Positions 50,654-61,430 of a stretch of DNA of 64,000 nt are shown here, one piece after another. Position numbers and translations under genes: made by a program. The DNA is taken from assembly GCA_030584065.1 (NCBI GenBank), contig CP129489.1:1965497-2029496 (forward strand). The letters are read 5' to 3'. Each line of letters begins with the position of its first letter. Position 1 is the stretch's first letter. The notes beneath the pieces are model-generated. The model worked only from the letters and a program-made list of their open reading frames with translations, was not told the origin of the DNA and ran no database searches. The stretch is from Flavobacteriales bacterium. Lineage in GTDB: Bacteria > Bacteroidota > Bacteroidia > Flavobacteriales_F > PHOS-HE28.

Positions 50654-51193
50654 GTGGTGAAGCTACGGTATGCCGGAGGCAATCCGCCGCCGGACGAACC
50701 GGGACGCCCTTCCGCCTGTTGCCCTCCGGTGCTCATCCTCAACATCAGCTACAACGACTTGCGGGTGAAGCGCGCCCTGGAGGCCGTGTGCGGCCCGCCC
50801 TTCGGCTTCTGGGCGGGCATCCGGCGCGGCGGCACCGGCTCGGCGCGCTTCCGCCTGGAGCAGGGCCCGCCCGCGCTGCTGGAAGCCGTGGACCGCGCGG
50901 ACGATCGCGGCTACTGCAGCCTGGAGGTGCGGCCCAAGGGACTGGTGATCCGCTTCCGGTCGCGGCTGGAGACCTTGGCCATCCCCATCGCGCTGGAGGA
51001 CCTGCGCGAGGCGGTGCTGGGCAGCCCGGGTGGAACGCCGCGCGCGCCGCTGCTCATCGCGCTCCGCTCCGGCGAGCGCTTGCACTTCAGCCTCCATCGC
51101 GAGCAATTGGGCAGCCTGCACCGCCTGCTGCGGGGCGCGCTGCCGGCCGACCGCCTGCGCCTGAGCGCGGCCAGCGCGCTGGCGGCTACTTGA
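50654..51193 (+). CDS. Small unknown protein, divergent from DUF937
   Basis: 179 residues if the GTG at 50654 is used; the GTG at 50729 (residue 26, LILNISYNDLRVKRALEAVC) is more plausible because the preceding part is low complexity. No recognised family; the visible pattern is two beta-alpha segments (SLEVRPKGLVIRFRSRLETL, RAPLLIALRSGERLHFSL). The stop overlaps the convergent DoxX gene end by 8 nt. Confidence 0.6.
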   Translation: MVKLRYAGGNPPPDEPGRPSACCPPVLILNISYNDLRVKRALEAVCGPPFGFWAGIRRGGTGSARFRLEQGPPALLEAVDRADDRGYCSLEVRPKGLVIRFRSRLETLAIPIALEDLREAVLGSPGGTPRAPLLIALRSGERLHFSLHREQLGSLHRLLRGALPADRLRLSAASALAAT

Positions 51194-51584
51194 AGGAGAT
51201 GCGGTCGACCGCGAAGCGGCCGCTGCCGGTGAACAGCAGCGCCACGAAGGCGAAGAGGTACACCAGCGCCAGCTCCTTCTCCCCGAACGAGGCGTCGCCC
51301 TTCACCATGAAGGCGATCACCGCCATGCCGATGATCAGCGGGATCACCGCCAGGCGCGTCCACAGGCCCAGCACCACGAGCGCCGCGCACAGCACCTCGG
51401 CCAGGATGATGAGCACCAGCGAGATGGCGCTGCCCAGCCCGAAGGGATCGGCGAAGCTGTCCATGCGCTCGCTGAAGTGCATGAGCTTGGGCCAGCCGTG
51501 CTGCCAGAGCATGGTGCCCCCGGCGGTGAGGCGCAGGAAGAGGTAGCCGAAGTCCTCCGAGATGGGTTCGCTGTTGAGCAGCAT
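51186..51584 (-). CDS. DoxX-family membrane protein
   Basis: 132 residues, four membrane helices: YLFLRLTAGGTMLWQHGWPK, AISLVLIILAEVLCAALVVLG, LAVIPLIIGMAVIAFMVKG and LALVYLFAFVALLFTGSG. DoxX proteins are quinol-linked membrane proteins of mostly unknown role. Ends ...FAVDRISFK. Divergent from the TPR gene. Confidence 0.9.
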   Translation of the reverse strand: MLLNSEPISEDFGYLFLRLTAGGTMLWQHGWPKLMHFSERMDSFADPFGLGSAISLVLIILAEVLCAALVVLGLWTRLAVIPLIIGMAVIAFMVKGDASFGEKELALVYLFAFVALLFTGSGRFAVDRISFK

Positions 51585-51782
51585 GGGGAATGGTGGAATC
51601 GGGTGCGGTGGCGGGCGGTGGTTCGAAGCGCGGACGGCGGGCCGTTGCAAGGCCGTGGGCGCAAGCGCCGTTCGCCAAGGCAAAATGAAGCCACGGGAAG
51701 CGGACCAGCCAGGCCGGCGGCGCCCACTTATCCACCTGCCCATGGGAACTTTCCCCTGGCGGATCCCGTTGCAGGGTCCGCC

Positions 51783-52490
51783 ATGAGGACCTTGACCGCT
51801 CCCTTGCTGCTGGCCGCCTCCGCCCTCTGCGCTCAGGCTGACCAGCCCATGCTGGCCGGCATGACCGCCATGCGGCAGCAGGACCACACCGCCGCTGAGC
51901 AGGCCTTCTCCAAGGCCGTCGCCGCCGCGCCCGCCGACCTGAAGGCCTGGTACTACCGCGCCGTGAACCGCATCGGCATGGGCGACCTGGACGGGGCCCT
52001 GCAGGACCTGGACCAGGCCCTGGCCATCGACCCGCTCGACGCGCACAGCCTGCTCCGCCGCGCCGAGGTGCGCTCGCGCCAGGGCGCCGACCTCGCCGCC
52101 ACCGCCGATCTGCGCCGCGTGCTGGCTGCCCGCCCCACGGGCCCGGCCGCCGAGCATGCCCTGCTGCACCTGGGCCATTTCGCCATGGGCCGCCGCGACT
52201 ATGCGGAGGCGCGGGCCCTCTACGACCGCCTCATCGCCATCGCCCCCTACAACGCCTTCGGCTGGTGCGACCGGGGCATCGCCCTCGCCGCCATGCACCA
52301 GCACGACGAGGCCCTGGACGACCTGGACCGCGCCGTAGAGCTCGACCCCACGCTCGACCAGGCGCATGTGCAGCGCGCCCTCGTCCTCTTCCGCATGGAC
52401 CGCAAGCAGGAGGCATGCGCCGCCCTGCACCAAGCCCATGACCTCGGCGACCGATCCGTGGAGGAGATGCTTCTCATCCACTGCGAATAA
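51783..52490 (+). CDS. TPR-repeat protein, secreted
   Basis: 235 residues with a signal peptide (MRTLTAPLLLAASALCAQA). Five or six TPR-like repeats, such as DLKAWYYRAVNRIGMGDLDGALQDLDQALAIDP and EARALYDRLIAIAPYNAFGWCDRGIALAAMHQHDEALDDLDRA split into 34-residue units. Probably a protein interaction module in the periplasm. Role unknown. A hairpin follows at 52535. Confidence 0.82.
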   Translation: MRTLTAPLLLAASALCAQADQPMLAGMTAMRQQDHTAAEQAFSKAVAAAPADLKAWYYRAVNRIGMGDLDGALQDLDQALAIDPLDAHSLLRRAEVRSRQGADLAATADLRRVLAARPTGPAAEHALLHLGHFAMGRRDYAEARALYDRLIAIAPYNAFGWCDRGIALAAMHQHDEALDDLDRAVELDPTLDQAHVQRALVLFRMDRKQEACAALHQAHDLGDRSVEEMLLIHCE

Positions 52491-52534
52491 CCGGCTTCCT
52501 GTGCCGACAGCCCGAACGGACCCTCGGGCGGTGA

Positions 52535-52558
52535 CGGGGCTTCCGCGAGGAGGCCCCG
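52535..52558 (+). terminator. Terminator after the TPR gene
   Basis: CGGGGCTTCC / GGAGGCCCCG stem with GCGA loop and one mismatch, between two convergent genes. Confidence 0.65.
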
Positions 52559-52570
52559 CTGCTTTACGGA

Positions 52571-53170
52571 TCACTCCTTCACCACGCGCGCATCGAAGCG
52601 CTGCCCCTCGGCGACGGCCACCACCGTGTAGAGGCCCGCGGCATGGCCGGTGAGGTCGATCGCATGCAGCCGGCCGGCTGCGCCCCGGCGCTCCATCACG
52701 GGCCGGCCCTGGGCATCGAAGATGCGGAGGTCAACCCGTGCGCTCTCCGGCACGCGCAGCAGCAGGCTGCAGGGGCCGGCGGTGGGCGACGGATAGAGGC
52801 GATGCGTGCTGCGGTTGAGCTGGTCGAAGCGCACGCGCTTCACCGAGCTGCGCCCCTCCGCCGCGAACGCGATGCGGTAGTGCAGGGTGCTCAGCTCCGG
52901 CGGGTCGGCATCGGCCCAGCTGTAGGGCACCGGAACAGCTGGGTCGCCGCAGAGCCCCTCAAGGCGGTGCACCGTCTCGAATCGCTCGCCGTCGGTGGAG
53001 CGCTCCACCGCGCTGCCGTCGCAGGTGGCGCCGCCCTGCATCACCCATTGCACCAGCACGCGCCCCTCCTGCACGGTGAGGTCGTACGACTCCAGGAAGG
53101 GGTGCTCGCCGCTCTGGGCGCCTGCCGCAAGGGCGAAGCCGAAGCAACCGGCGGTCCACGCGATGCGCAT
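52571..53170 (-). CDS. Small T9SS-sorted secreted protein
   Basis: 199 residues. Signal peptide MRIAWTAGCFGFALAAGAQ. A central FN3-like domain (LESYDLTVQEGRVLVQWVM ... LSTLHYRIAFAAEGRSSVKRV) and a C-terminal T9SS type A domain: LYPSPTAGPCSLLLR, LRIFDAQGRPVMERR, AAGLYTVVAVA. Function of the cargo unknown. A TACCTTGG box lies 4 nt before the ATG. Confidence 0.82.
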   Translation of the reverse strand: MRIAWTAGCFGFALAAGAQSGEHPFLESYDLTVQEGRVLVQWVMQGGATCDGSAVERSTDGERFETVHRLEGLCGDPAVPVPYSWADADPPELSTLHYRIAFAAEGRSSVKRVRFDQLNRSTHRLYPSPTAGPCSLLLRVPESARVDLRIFDAQGRPVMERRGAAGRLHAIDLTGHAAGLYTVVAVAEGQRFDARVVKE

Positions 53171-53174
53171 GGCC

Positions 53175-53182
53175 CCAAGGTA
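53175..53182 (-). promoter_or_regulatory. -7 box of the small T9SS gene
   Basis: TACCTTGG, seven of eight matches to TAnnTTTG, 4 nt before the ATG at 53170; an almost leaderless transcript is implied. Confidence 0.5.
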
Positions 53183-53210
53183 ATGCCGCAGCGGGCCGAA
53201 CTTCGCGCCC

Positions 53211-53906
53211 ATGCTCGCCCACCGCCTGCTGCGCCACGTGCTGTCCTTTTCCCTGGCCGATGCGGAGCTGCCGCCGGGCGTGGGCGTGCTGGACCCCTTC
53301 AACGGGCCGCATGCCGCCGAGGTGAAGCGCATCGTCACCGCCTTCCACCGCAAGTATTACAGCGACGACCGCCCGCGCACGCTGATGCTGGGCATCAACC
53401 CCGGCAGGCTGGGCGCAGGCAGCACGGGCCTCTCCTTCACCGACACCAAGCGCTGCGAGAGCGACCTGGGCATACCGGTGCATGGCCTGCGGACGCACGA
53501 GCCCAGCAGCGACTTCTTCTACCGCATGGTGCGCGCGGCCGGCGGAGCGGAGGCCTTCTACAGCCGGGTCTACGTGCATGCCATCTGCCCGCTGGGCTTC
53601 GTGAAGGACGGCCCCAACGGCACGGCCATCAACCTGAACTACTACGACGACAAGGCGCTGGAGATGGCCGTAACGCCCTTCGTGGAGCACTGGCTGCGCA
53701 CGTTGGTGGGCTGCGGCATGCGCACCGACCTCGTGCTCATCATCGGCACCGGCAAGAACGCCGCCTACTTCAGCAAGCTGAACGAACGGCTCGGGCTCTT
53801 CGAGAGGATCATCGCACTGGAGCACCCGCGGTACGTGATGCAGTACAAGGCACGCAGCATCGACATTTACATCGACAAGTATCTGGCTGCGTTGGAAGCC
53901 CTGTGA
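53211..53906 (+). CDS. SMUG2-like uracil-DNA glycosylase family protein
   Basis: 231 residues. The active-site loop GINPGRLGAG begins at residue 61, and FTDTKRCESDLGIP follows; the second loop HPRYVMQY is at 205-212. These are the two motifs of SMUG-type uracil-DNA glycosylases (DUF4918 / SMUG2 group of Bacteroidota), which remove uracil or related damaged bases. Cytoplasmic. Single gene, divergent from the T9SS gene. Confidence 0.85.
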   Translation: MLAHRLLRHVLSFSLADAELPPGVGVLDPFNGPHAAEVKRIVTAFHRKYYSDDRPRTLMLGINPGRLGAGSTGLSFTDTKRCESDLGIPVHGLRTHEPSSDFFYRMVRAAGGAEAFYSRVYVHAICPLGFVKDGPNGTAINLNYYDDKALEMAVTPFVEHWLRTLVGCGMRTDLVLIIGTGKNAAYFSKLNERLGLFERIIALEHPRYVMQYKARSIDIYIDKYLAALEAL

Positions 53907-53910
53907 GCGC

Positions 53911-55221
53911 CTACCGGATGTCCTTCACCACCTTGCCGTCCTTGATGATCACGGTGAGGTTGCGCGCGGGATCGGCCAGGAGCTCCAGGTCGTGGAGCGG
54001 GTCGCCGTTCACCAGCAGCAGGTCGGCCCAGGCGCCGGGCTCGATCACGCCCAGCTTACCGGGGTAGGGATCGCGCGCGCCGGAGAGCTTCATCAGTTCG
54101 CCGTTGTCCGCCGTGGCCATCTTCAGCACCTCGAAGGGCGTGTACCAGCGCGTCATCTTCACCAGCTGCGCCCCCTGGTTCGAGGCGCCCGTGGGGCTGT
54201 GCATCACGTCCGTGCCCCAAGCGGTCTTCACCTTGTACTTCTTCGCCAGGACATAGGCGCGGTCGGTGCCCTCGGAGACCAGCAGCTGCTTCTTGCGCGC
54301 TTCGCCGGTCTTGGGGTTGGCGTGCTCATCGTCCAGGAAGGGCTGCAGGCTCCACCACACCCCTTTTTCGGCCATCAGCTTCACCACCTCCTCATCGGCC
54401 AGCTGCCCGTGCTCGATGCACTTCACCCCGTTCTCGATGGCGAAACGGATGGCACGCGGCGTGTAAGCGTGCACGGTGACGTAGGTGCCCCAGTTCTCCG
54501 CCGCCTCCACCGCCACGCGGAACTCCTCGGGGCTGTACTGCGTCACGTCCAGCGGATCGTACACCGACGACACGCCCCCGCCGGCCATCAGCTTGATCTG
54601 CGTGGCGCCCAGCGCCAGCTGCTCGCGCACGCGCTGCCGCACGGCATCCGGCCCATCGGCGATCATGGAGATGCCCTCCTTCTCGGTGAGCGCGGGCGAG
54701 GAGCAGCAGCTGCCCACGATCTCGTGCGGCAGGCGGAAGTCGCCATGCCCGCCGGTCTGCGACACCATGGCGCCGCTGGGGTAGATGCGCGGGCCCTTCA
54801 GCAGGCCCTGGTCCACGGCCATCTTCAGGCCCTGCGTTGGGCCGCCCACATCGCGCACGGTGGTGAAGCCGCGCATCAGGGTGGCCTCGGCCTCCTTGCC
54901 GCTCACGTGGTGTATGTAGGAGGAGGGCGCCGTCATCGCCGCCAGCATGGGGATGGCAGCGATGGTGAGGTGCACGTGCGCATCGATCAGGCCGGGCATC
55001 AGGGTGCGGCCGCCGCCATCCAGTACCACCGTGCCGCGCGTGGGGTTGAGGCCCGTGCCCACCTGCGCGATCCTGCCATCCACCACCAGCACGCTGCCCG
55101 CGCGCAGTTCCGGCGCGGTGCCGTTGAAGATGCGCACGTTGGTGATGAGGAGGGAATCCTGGGCCTGGGTGGCAGAAGGCAGTGCTGTGATGGCGAGCAG
55201 CAGGCGAAGGAGGCGATGCAT
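53911..55221 (-). CDS. Secreted amidohydrolase (imidazolonepropionase-like)
   Basis: 436 residues with a signal peptide (MHRLLRLLLAITALPSATQA). Amidohydrolase metal site: DAHVHL near residue 77, Lys in IKLMAGGGVSS, His in TVHAYTPRAIRF and IEHGQLADEE, and Asp in WGTDVMHSP. The family includes peptidases and dipeptide or amino acid amidohydrolases; substrate unknown. The C-terminal beta-strand PGAWADLLLVNGDPL is typical. Convergent with the glycosylase, ending 5 nt after its stop. Confidence 0.93.
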   Translation of the reverse strand: MHRLLRLLLAITALPSATQAQDSLLITNVRIFNGTAPELRAGSVLVVDGRIAQVGTGLNPTRGTVVLDGGGRTLMPGLIDAHVHLTIAAIPMLAAMTAPSSYIHHVSGKEAEATLMRGFTTVRDVGGPTQGLKMAVDQGLLKGPRIYPSGAMVSQTGGHGDFRLPHEIVGSCCSSPALTEKEGISMIADGPDAVRQRVREQLALGATQIKLMAGGGVSSVYDPLDVTQYSPEEFRVAVEAAENWGTYVTVHAYTPRAIRFAIENGVKCIEHGQLADEEVVKLMAEKGVWWSLQPFLDDEHANPKTGEARKKQLLVSEGTDRAYVLAKKYKVKTAWGTDVMHSPTGASNQGAQLVKMTRWYTPFEVLKMATADNGELMKLSGARDPYPGKLGVIEPGAWADLLLVNGDPLHDLELLADPARNLTVIIKDGKVVKDIR

Positions 55222-55313
55222 GAGGGCGGGTGTTCGCTCGAGATGTAGGGCCCGCTCGGGAACCTGATCCGCAGGCCGCGAAGCTGCCGCAGCGCCCCGA
55301 TCGCGCACGCCCC

Positions 55314-55321
55314 TATCTTGG
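55314..55321 (+). promoter_or_regulatory. -7 box of the acyl-CoA synthetase gene
   Basis: TATCTTGG, 4 nt before the ATG at 55326. Confidence 0.45.
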
Positions 55322-55325
55322 GCGC

Positions 55326-57074
<1,749 letters not shown>

Positions 57075-57140
57075 CCCCCTGCGCCCCGGCGCATGTCACC
57101 GTGGCCCCGTGCCATGACCCGCTCGTGCGCGTCCCGCTTC

Positions 57141-57148
57141 TACATTTA
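57141..57148 (+). promoter_or_regulatory. -7 box upstream of the lipoprotein gene
   Basis: TACATTTA, 21 nt before the ATG at 57170. Confidence 0.45.
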
Positions 57149-57169
57149 CGGTCCCTTAACCTCCGCGTG

Positions 57170-57568
57170 ATGCTCCGTTCACTGCTGCCAGTGCTCCTGG
57201 CCCTCCCCCTGCTGCTCACCGCCTGCCGCAAGGAGCCCGGCGAAGGCGGCCGCGCCGAGATCCGCGGCTTCGTGTACGAGCAGCGCTACGGCGCCTCCAG
57301 CGGCAACCCCCAGGGCGACCCCTACCCGCTGGCGGAGGCGCGCGTCTACATCATCTATGGCGACGGCCAGTATGCCGATGACGACACCCGCACCGGGCCC
57401 AACGGCGAGTTCCGCTTCGCCTGGCTGCGCCAGGGCGACTACCGCATCTACGTGATCAGTGAGTGCAACGCCTACATCAACTGCACCGAGGGCATCTACC
57501 TCAACACCGAGGTCACCAGCCGCAAGGATGTGGTGAACGTGGGCCGCATCACCGTGCGCAACTACTGA
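57170..57568 (+). CDS. Small lipoprotein with carboxypeptidase-regulatory-like fold
   Basis: 132 residues. Signal with lipobox LTAC (residue 19). The mature part is a beta-sandwich of the CarboxypepD-regulatory type: AEIRGFVYEQRYGASSG, LAEARVYIIYGDGQYADDDT, GPNGEFRFAWLRQGDYRIYV. Two extra Cys near the C-terminus (SECNAYINCTEG) could form a disulfide. First of four closely spaced genes with the DUF2490, SCO1 and PhyH genes. Confidence 0.8.
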   Translation: MLRSLLPVLLALPLLLTACRKEPGEGGRAEIRGFVYEQRYGASSGNPQGDPYPLAEARVYIIYGDGQYADDDTRTGPNGEFRFAWLRQGDYRIYVISECNAYINCTEGIYLNTEVTSRKDVVNVGRITVRNY

Positions 57569-57570
57569 GG

Positions 57571-58269
57571 ATGCGCGGCCGCTCCCTGCTGATCACCGCC
57601 CTGCTGCTGGCGGCCCTCTCGGCCTCCGCGCAGGAGCCGCTGCGCCCGGAGCGCCGCCAGGAGCTCTGGCTCTCGGTGGCCGCCACCGGGCGCCTGCCGG
57701 GATTCCTGAAGGACCCCCTCGGCGACCGCTACAAGCGCTTCCGCCTGCGCGCCGAGCTCGGCTACCGCAGCGCCGACGTCTTCTTCGCCGGCCGCCAGAC
57801 CTACCTGGACGTGAACCTGCGGTACAAGGCGGCCAGCTGGCTCAACGTGGCCTTCGAGCACCGCTTCGCCGCCCGCTCCGCGCAGACCGGCCTGCGCCAC
57901 CGCAGCATCCTGCAGGCCGAGGCCAGCCACGAGATCGACCGCTTCACCGGCGAGTACCGCTTCGTGTACCAGCACACCTACATCCCCTTCGGCGGCCAGC
58001 GCGAGGTGCTGCGCAACCGCTTCCGCCTCGGCTACGACTTCCGCAAGTGGAAGCTCGACCCCGAGGTGAGCGTGGAGTTCTTCACCTGGGCCGGCTACAA
58101 GGGCTGGAGCTACTTCGGCACCCGCTGGTCCGTGGGTACCTCCTACGCCTTCTCCAAGGCGCACAGCCTCTCGGCCGCACTGGTGCACGACCGCGAGCGC
58201 GACATCGCCTGGCCCACCCACCGCTGGATCGCCTCGGTGACCTATGGGCTCAGCCTGCGCGATCTTTGA
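57571..58269 (+). CDS. DUF2490 outer membrane protein (second)
   Basis: 232 residues with a signal peptide ending ASAQE. Beta-strand pattern with aromatic girdles (RRQELWLSVAATGRLPGFL, YKAASWLNVAFEHRFAARS, YKGWSYFGTRWSVGTSYAF). Same family as the gene at 27974, different sequence. It starts 3 nt after the lipoprotein gene, and the SCO1 gene begins 4 nt after its stop, so one transcript is likely. Confidence 0.82.
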   Translation: MRGRSLLITALLLAALSASAQEPLRPERRQELWLSVAATGRLPGFLKDPLGDRYKRFRLRAELGYRSADVFFAGRQTYLDVNLRYKAASWLNVAFEHRFAARSAQTGLRHRSILQAEASHEIDRFTGEYRFVYQHTYIPFGGQREVLRNRFRLGYDFRKWKLDPEVSVEFFTWAGYKGWSYFGTRWSVGTSYAFSKAHSLSAALVHDRERDIAWPTHRWIASVTYGLSLRDL

Positions 58270-58272
58270 GGC

Positions 58273-58947
58273 GTGAAACGCCCGCTGCTCATCCGCCTGG
58301 CCGCCTTCGCCGCCATCACCGCCGCACTCATCGGCGCCGCCTACCTCATCATCCGCCCCTCCGATGCGCTGCCCGTGTTCCACCCCCGGCAGCTCGATCC
58401 GCGCCTGGTGGACCCCGCCGTGCGCAAGCACGAGGGCGAGCACCGCATCAGCGACTTCTCCCTGGTGGACCAGCAGGGGCGCACCGTCACCCTGGCCGAT
58501 GCCGAGGGCCGCATCATCGTGGCCGACTTCTTCTTCACCACCTGCGCCACCATCTGCCCCAAGATGACCGCCAACCTCGAGCGCGTGCAGGAGGCCTTCC
58601 GCCAAGAGCCGCGCCTGCTCATCCTCTCCCACTCGGTGACCCCCGAGATGGACAGCGTGCCCGTGCTCGCCGACTACGCCGCACTGCACGGCGCCGACCC
58701 CGAGCGGTGGCGCTTCCTCACCGGCGACCGCGCACAGATCTACGCCCTGGCCCGCCGCAGCTACTTCGCCTGCCTCGATGAGGGCGACGGCGGCGCGCAG
58801 GACTTCGTGCACACCGAGAACTTCGTGCTGGTGGACCCCCTGCGGCGCATCCGTGGCTTCTACGACGGCACCCGGGCCGACGAGGTGGACCGCCTCATCG
58901 GCGACATCGGCCGGCTGCTGCAGGAGCAGCCGGAGCACCGCAACTGA
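58273..58947 (+). CDS. SCO1/SenC-family copper chaperone-like protein
   Basis: 224 residues from a GTG start, N-terminal membrane anchor (LAAFAAITAALIGAAYLIIR). Thioredoxin-like domain with the copper-binding pair C91 and C95 in TTCATICPK, and H180 in FVHTENF. Such proteins deliver copper to cytochrome c oxidase or guard thiols. Faces the periplasm. Closely packed with the DUF2490 gene. Metal residues are complete. Confidence 0.93.
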   Translation: MKRPLLIRLAAFAAITAALIGAAYLIIRPSDALPVFHPRQLDPRLVDPAVRKHEGEHRISDFSLVDQQGRTVTLADAEGRIIVADFFFTTCATICPKMTANLERVQEAFRQEPRLLILSHSVTPEMDSVPVLADYAALHGADPERWRFLTGDRAQIYALARRSYFACLDEGDGGAQDFVHTENFVLVDPLRRIRGFYDGTRADEVDRLIGDIGRLLQEQPEHRN

Positions 58948-58979
58948 GCCGCGGCAGCCCGCGCTCCGGGGCGGCCGCC

Positions 58980-58987
58980 TACTTTTC
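58980..58987 (+). promoter_or_regulatory. -7 box of the PhyH gene
   Basis: TACTTTTC, 4 nt before the ATG at 58992. Confidence 0.4.
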
Positions 58988-58991
58988 GGCC

Positions 58992-59969
58992 ATGCGCAAG
59001 CTGCTCGACCGCTACTACGGCACCCTGCGGAAGCTCAAGGCGAGCTACGTGCTGCTCAACCTCTTCAACCTGCGGCGCCTGGCCCACACGCGGCGCATGT
59101 ACCGCAAGTACGGCGTGCACCGCAGCGTGCTGCTGCCCATCAACAGCGCCCACATGCCCCAGGGGCCCGTGGAGACGCCCTGGCTCGACGGGCCCGACGC
59201 TGCGCAGCGCCTGGCCGCCGCCCCGGGCCTGCACGCCTTTCCACCGGACGTGCAGCAGGCCCTGCTCCGCTGGCCGCACGACGGCTATGTGGTGCTGCGC
59301 GGCCTCTTCAGCGCCGAGGAGGTGGCCGCCATCAACGCCGAGGTGGACCGCCTGATCCGCGACAAGGTGGTCGACTTCAACTTCACCGGCCGCAAGATCA
59401 TGTTCGCCTTCCGCCACAGCGAGCTGCTGCGCCGCGCCACGCACGACCGCCGCATCCTCGACGTGATGGACTTCCTCCTCGGCCGCAAGGTGCGCGTCTT
59501 CCAGAGCATCAACTTCCTCACCGGCAGCGAGCAGCGCGCCCACAGCGACAGCATCCACATGACCACCCACCCGCTCGGCTACATGATCGCCGCGTGGATC
59601 GCCCTGGAGCCCATCACCGCCGACAATGGCTGCCTCGTGTACCACCCCGGCAGCCACAGGCTCCCCTACCTGCTCAACGACGGCTACGACCACGGCGGCA
59701 ACCGCTACGTGATCGGCGACGATGCCTACGCCCGCTACGAGGAGGCCATCGCGCAGGCCATCCGGCAGGGCGGCTTCCCCGCCACCGAATTCCACGCCCA
59801 GCCCGGCGATGTGCTGCTCTGGCACGCCAACCTGCTGCACGGCGGCAAGCCCATGGCCACCCCGCACGCCAGCCGCAAGAGCATGGTCATCCACTGCTTC
59901 GCCCAGGATGTGCTCTGCTACCACGAGCTCACCCAGCGCCCGGCCATGATGGACGAGGACGGGCACTGA
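58992..59969 (+). CDS. Phytanoyl-CoA dioxygenase (PhyH) family protein
   Basis: 325 residues. Non-haem iron/2-oxoglutarate oxygenase core with the facial triad H184-x-D186 (HSDSIH) and H283 in LLHGG, plus R295 for 2-oxoglutarate (SRKSMVIHCF). The first 80 residues form an extra N-terminal helical part. Family members hydroxylate lipids or small molecules; substrate here unknown. Cytoplasmic. Confidence 0.92.
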   Translation: MRKLLDRYYGTLRKLKASYVLLNLFNLRRLAHTRRMYRKYGVHRSVLLPINSAHMPQGPVETPWLDGPDAAQRLAAAPGLHAFPPDVQQALLRWPHDGYVVLRGLFSAEEVAAINAEVDRLIRDKVVDFNFTGRKIMFAFRHSELLRRATHDRRILDVMDFLLGRKVRVFQSINFLTGSEQRAHSDSIHMTTHPLGYMIAAWIALEPITADNGCLVYHPGSHRLPYLLNDGYDHGGNRYVIGDDAYARYEEAIAQAIRQGGFPATEFHAQPGDVLLWHANLLHGGKPMATPHASRKSMVIHCFAQDVLCYHELTQRPAMMDEDGH

Positions 59970-60081
59970 GGGCGCTGCATTGAACCGGAGCCTGGCCTGA
60001 GCCTGAGGTGCAGTTCCCCTGGGCAGCTTGTCCGGCAACGGCAGGTTCTCAACACGCCTTGCATATCCGGTGCGGGCCGAT

Positions 60082-60089
60082 TACATTCG
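60082..60089 (+). promoter_or_regulatory. -7 box of the SprB-repeat protein gene
   Basis: TACATTCG, 21 nt before the ATG at 60111. Confidence 0.45.
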
Positions 60090-60110
60090 ATTGCCCCAAA
60101 CCCTACCACC

Positions 60111-61430
60111 ATGTTCACGGTTCACGGGCGCTGGCTGGCTGCAGCGCTGCTGATCATGGCCGCCGCTGAAGGCGCTGCCCAGCTCACCGTCAGCCTGGCG
60201 CCCTCGGACTACAACGGCTACGGCATCTCCTGCTTCGGGCTGAAGGACGGGGCCATCAACGCCACGGTTTCCGGCGGCACGCCGCCCTACGCCTACTTCT
60301 GGTCCAACGGCGCCACCACGGAGGACCTCAGCGCGATACCCGCCGGCTACTACCGGCTCGATGTGCGCGATGCCGATTCCCTGACGGCCGGCGCGCAGAT
60401 CACCCTGGTGGAGCCCACCGCCATGCGCGTGGCCGCCGTGCCGAACAGCTATCCCAACGGCTTCAACATCAGCTGCCACGAGTGCTTCAATGGCAGCATC
60501 GAGGTTACGGTGACGCACGGCGTTGCACCCTATGCCTACGATTGGGGCGACGGCACCTACACGCAGCAGCGGACCGGGCTGGGCGCTCAACGCTTCCGCG
60601 TGGCCGTCACCGATGCCAACGGATGCGTGGCCGAGTCGGAGACCATCATCCTCACCCAGCCCGAGCGGCGCGACTGGACCATGGTGGGCAACGCGAACAC
60701 CAGCGACAGCCTCCACTTCTTCGGCACCCTTGACGAACAGGACGTGGTGCTCAAGAGCAACGGCGCCGAGCGGCTCCGCCTCACCAGCGAGGGCCAGGTG
60801 CGGCTCTCCGGTGACGCATTCGCGCCCGGTCCGGTGTACATCGACGCCGATGGTACCCTGCGCGGAGGCGGATTCCCGCCGGAAATACCGCCCAAACCCC
60901 CGGGGGTGCCCTGCTACAACCTCGACCAGTTGACGCCCTTCTGGGAAACCCAAGGCAACGATTTCGACGATCTATGCGCAGAGGACATGCCCTTGCTCGG
61001 CACGCGCAGCAACCACAACCTCTACTTCATCACCGGCGGCGAGGAGCGCATGGTCATCACCACCTCCGGCAAGGTGGGCATCGGCACGGCGCCACCTGCC
61101 GGCCCGGTGGAGGGCTACCGGCTCTACGTGGCCGACGGCATCGCCACCAACGATGTGCTGGTGAAGCTCGGCCCCTGGCCCGACTTCGTGTTCGCCGAAG
61201 GCTACCGCCTGATGCCGCTGAGCGCGCTGCGGGCATTCGTCAAGCGCCACAGCCACCTGCCCCACGTGCCCTCGGCCAAGGAGCTCGGGGCGAAGGGCGG
61301 CCTGCCCCTGGGCGAGCTGGCCCACCGGCTCACGCGCACCGTGGAGGAGCAGGCGCTCTACATCCTGCAGCTGGAGGAGCGGCTGGAGCGCCTGGAGCAG
61401 CGATTGGGCGCACTTGAAGCGTCGAAGTGA
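60111..61430 (+). CDS. Secreted SprB-repeat protein with tail-fibre-like C-terminus
   Basis: 439 residues. Signal peptide through about residue 23. Two SprB-type repeats: CFGLKDGAINATVSGGTPPYAYFW and CHECFNGSIEVTVTHGVAPYAYDWG in pieces of about 60 residues each, ending ITLVEPT and IILTQPE. The C-terminal 120 residues have GKVGIGTAPP, GYRLYVADGIATND, LPHVPSAKELGAKGG and a long coiled coil (EEQALYILQLEERLERLE), as in tail-fibre-like surface proteins. Its TGA overlaps the ATG of the next gene, so translation is coupled. Confidence 0.82.
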   Translation: MFTVHGRWLAAALLIMAAAEGAAQLTVSLAPSDYNGYGISCFGLKDGAINATVSGGTPPYAYFWSNGATTEDLSAIPAGYYRLDVRDADSLTAGAQITLVEPTAMRVAAVPNSYPNGFNISCHECFNGSIEVTVTHGVAPYAYDWGDGTYTQQRTGLGAQRFRVAVTDANGCVAESETIILTQPERRDWTMVGNANTSDSLHFFGTLDEQDVVLKSNGAERLRLTSEGQVRLSGDAFAPGPVYIDADGTLRGGGFPPEIPPKPPGVPCYNLDQLTPFWETQGNDFDDLCAEDMPLLGTRSNHNLYFITGGEERMVITTSGKVGIGTAPPAGPVEGYRLYVADGIATNDVLVKLGPWPDFVFAEGYRLMPLSALRAFVKRHSHLPHVPSAKELGAKGGLPLGELAHRLTRTVEEQALYILQLEERLERLEQRLGALEASK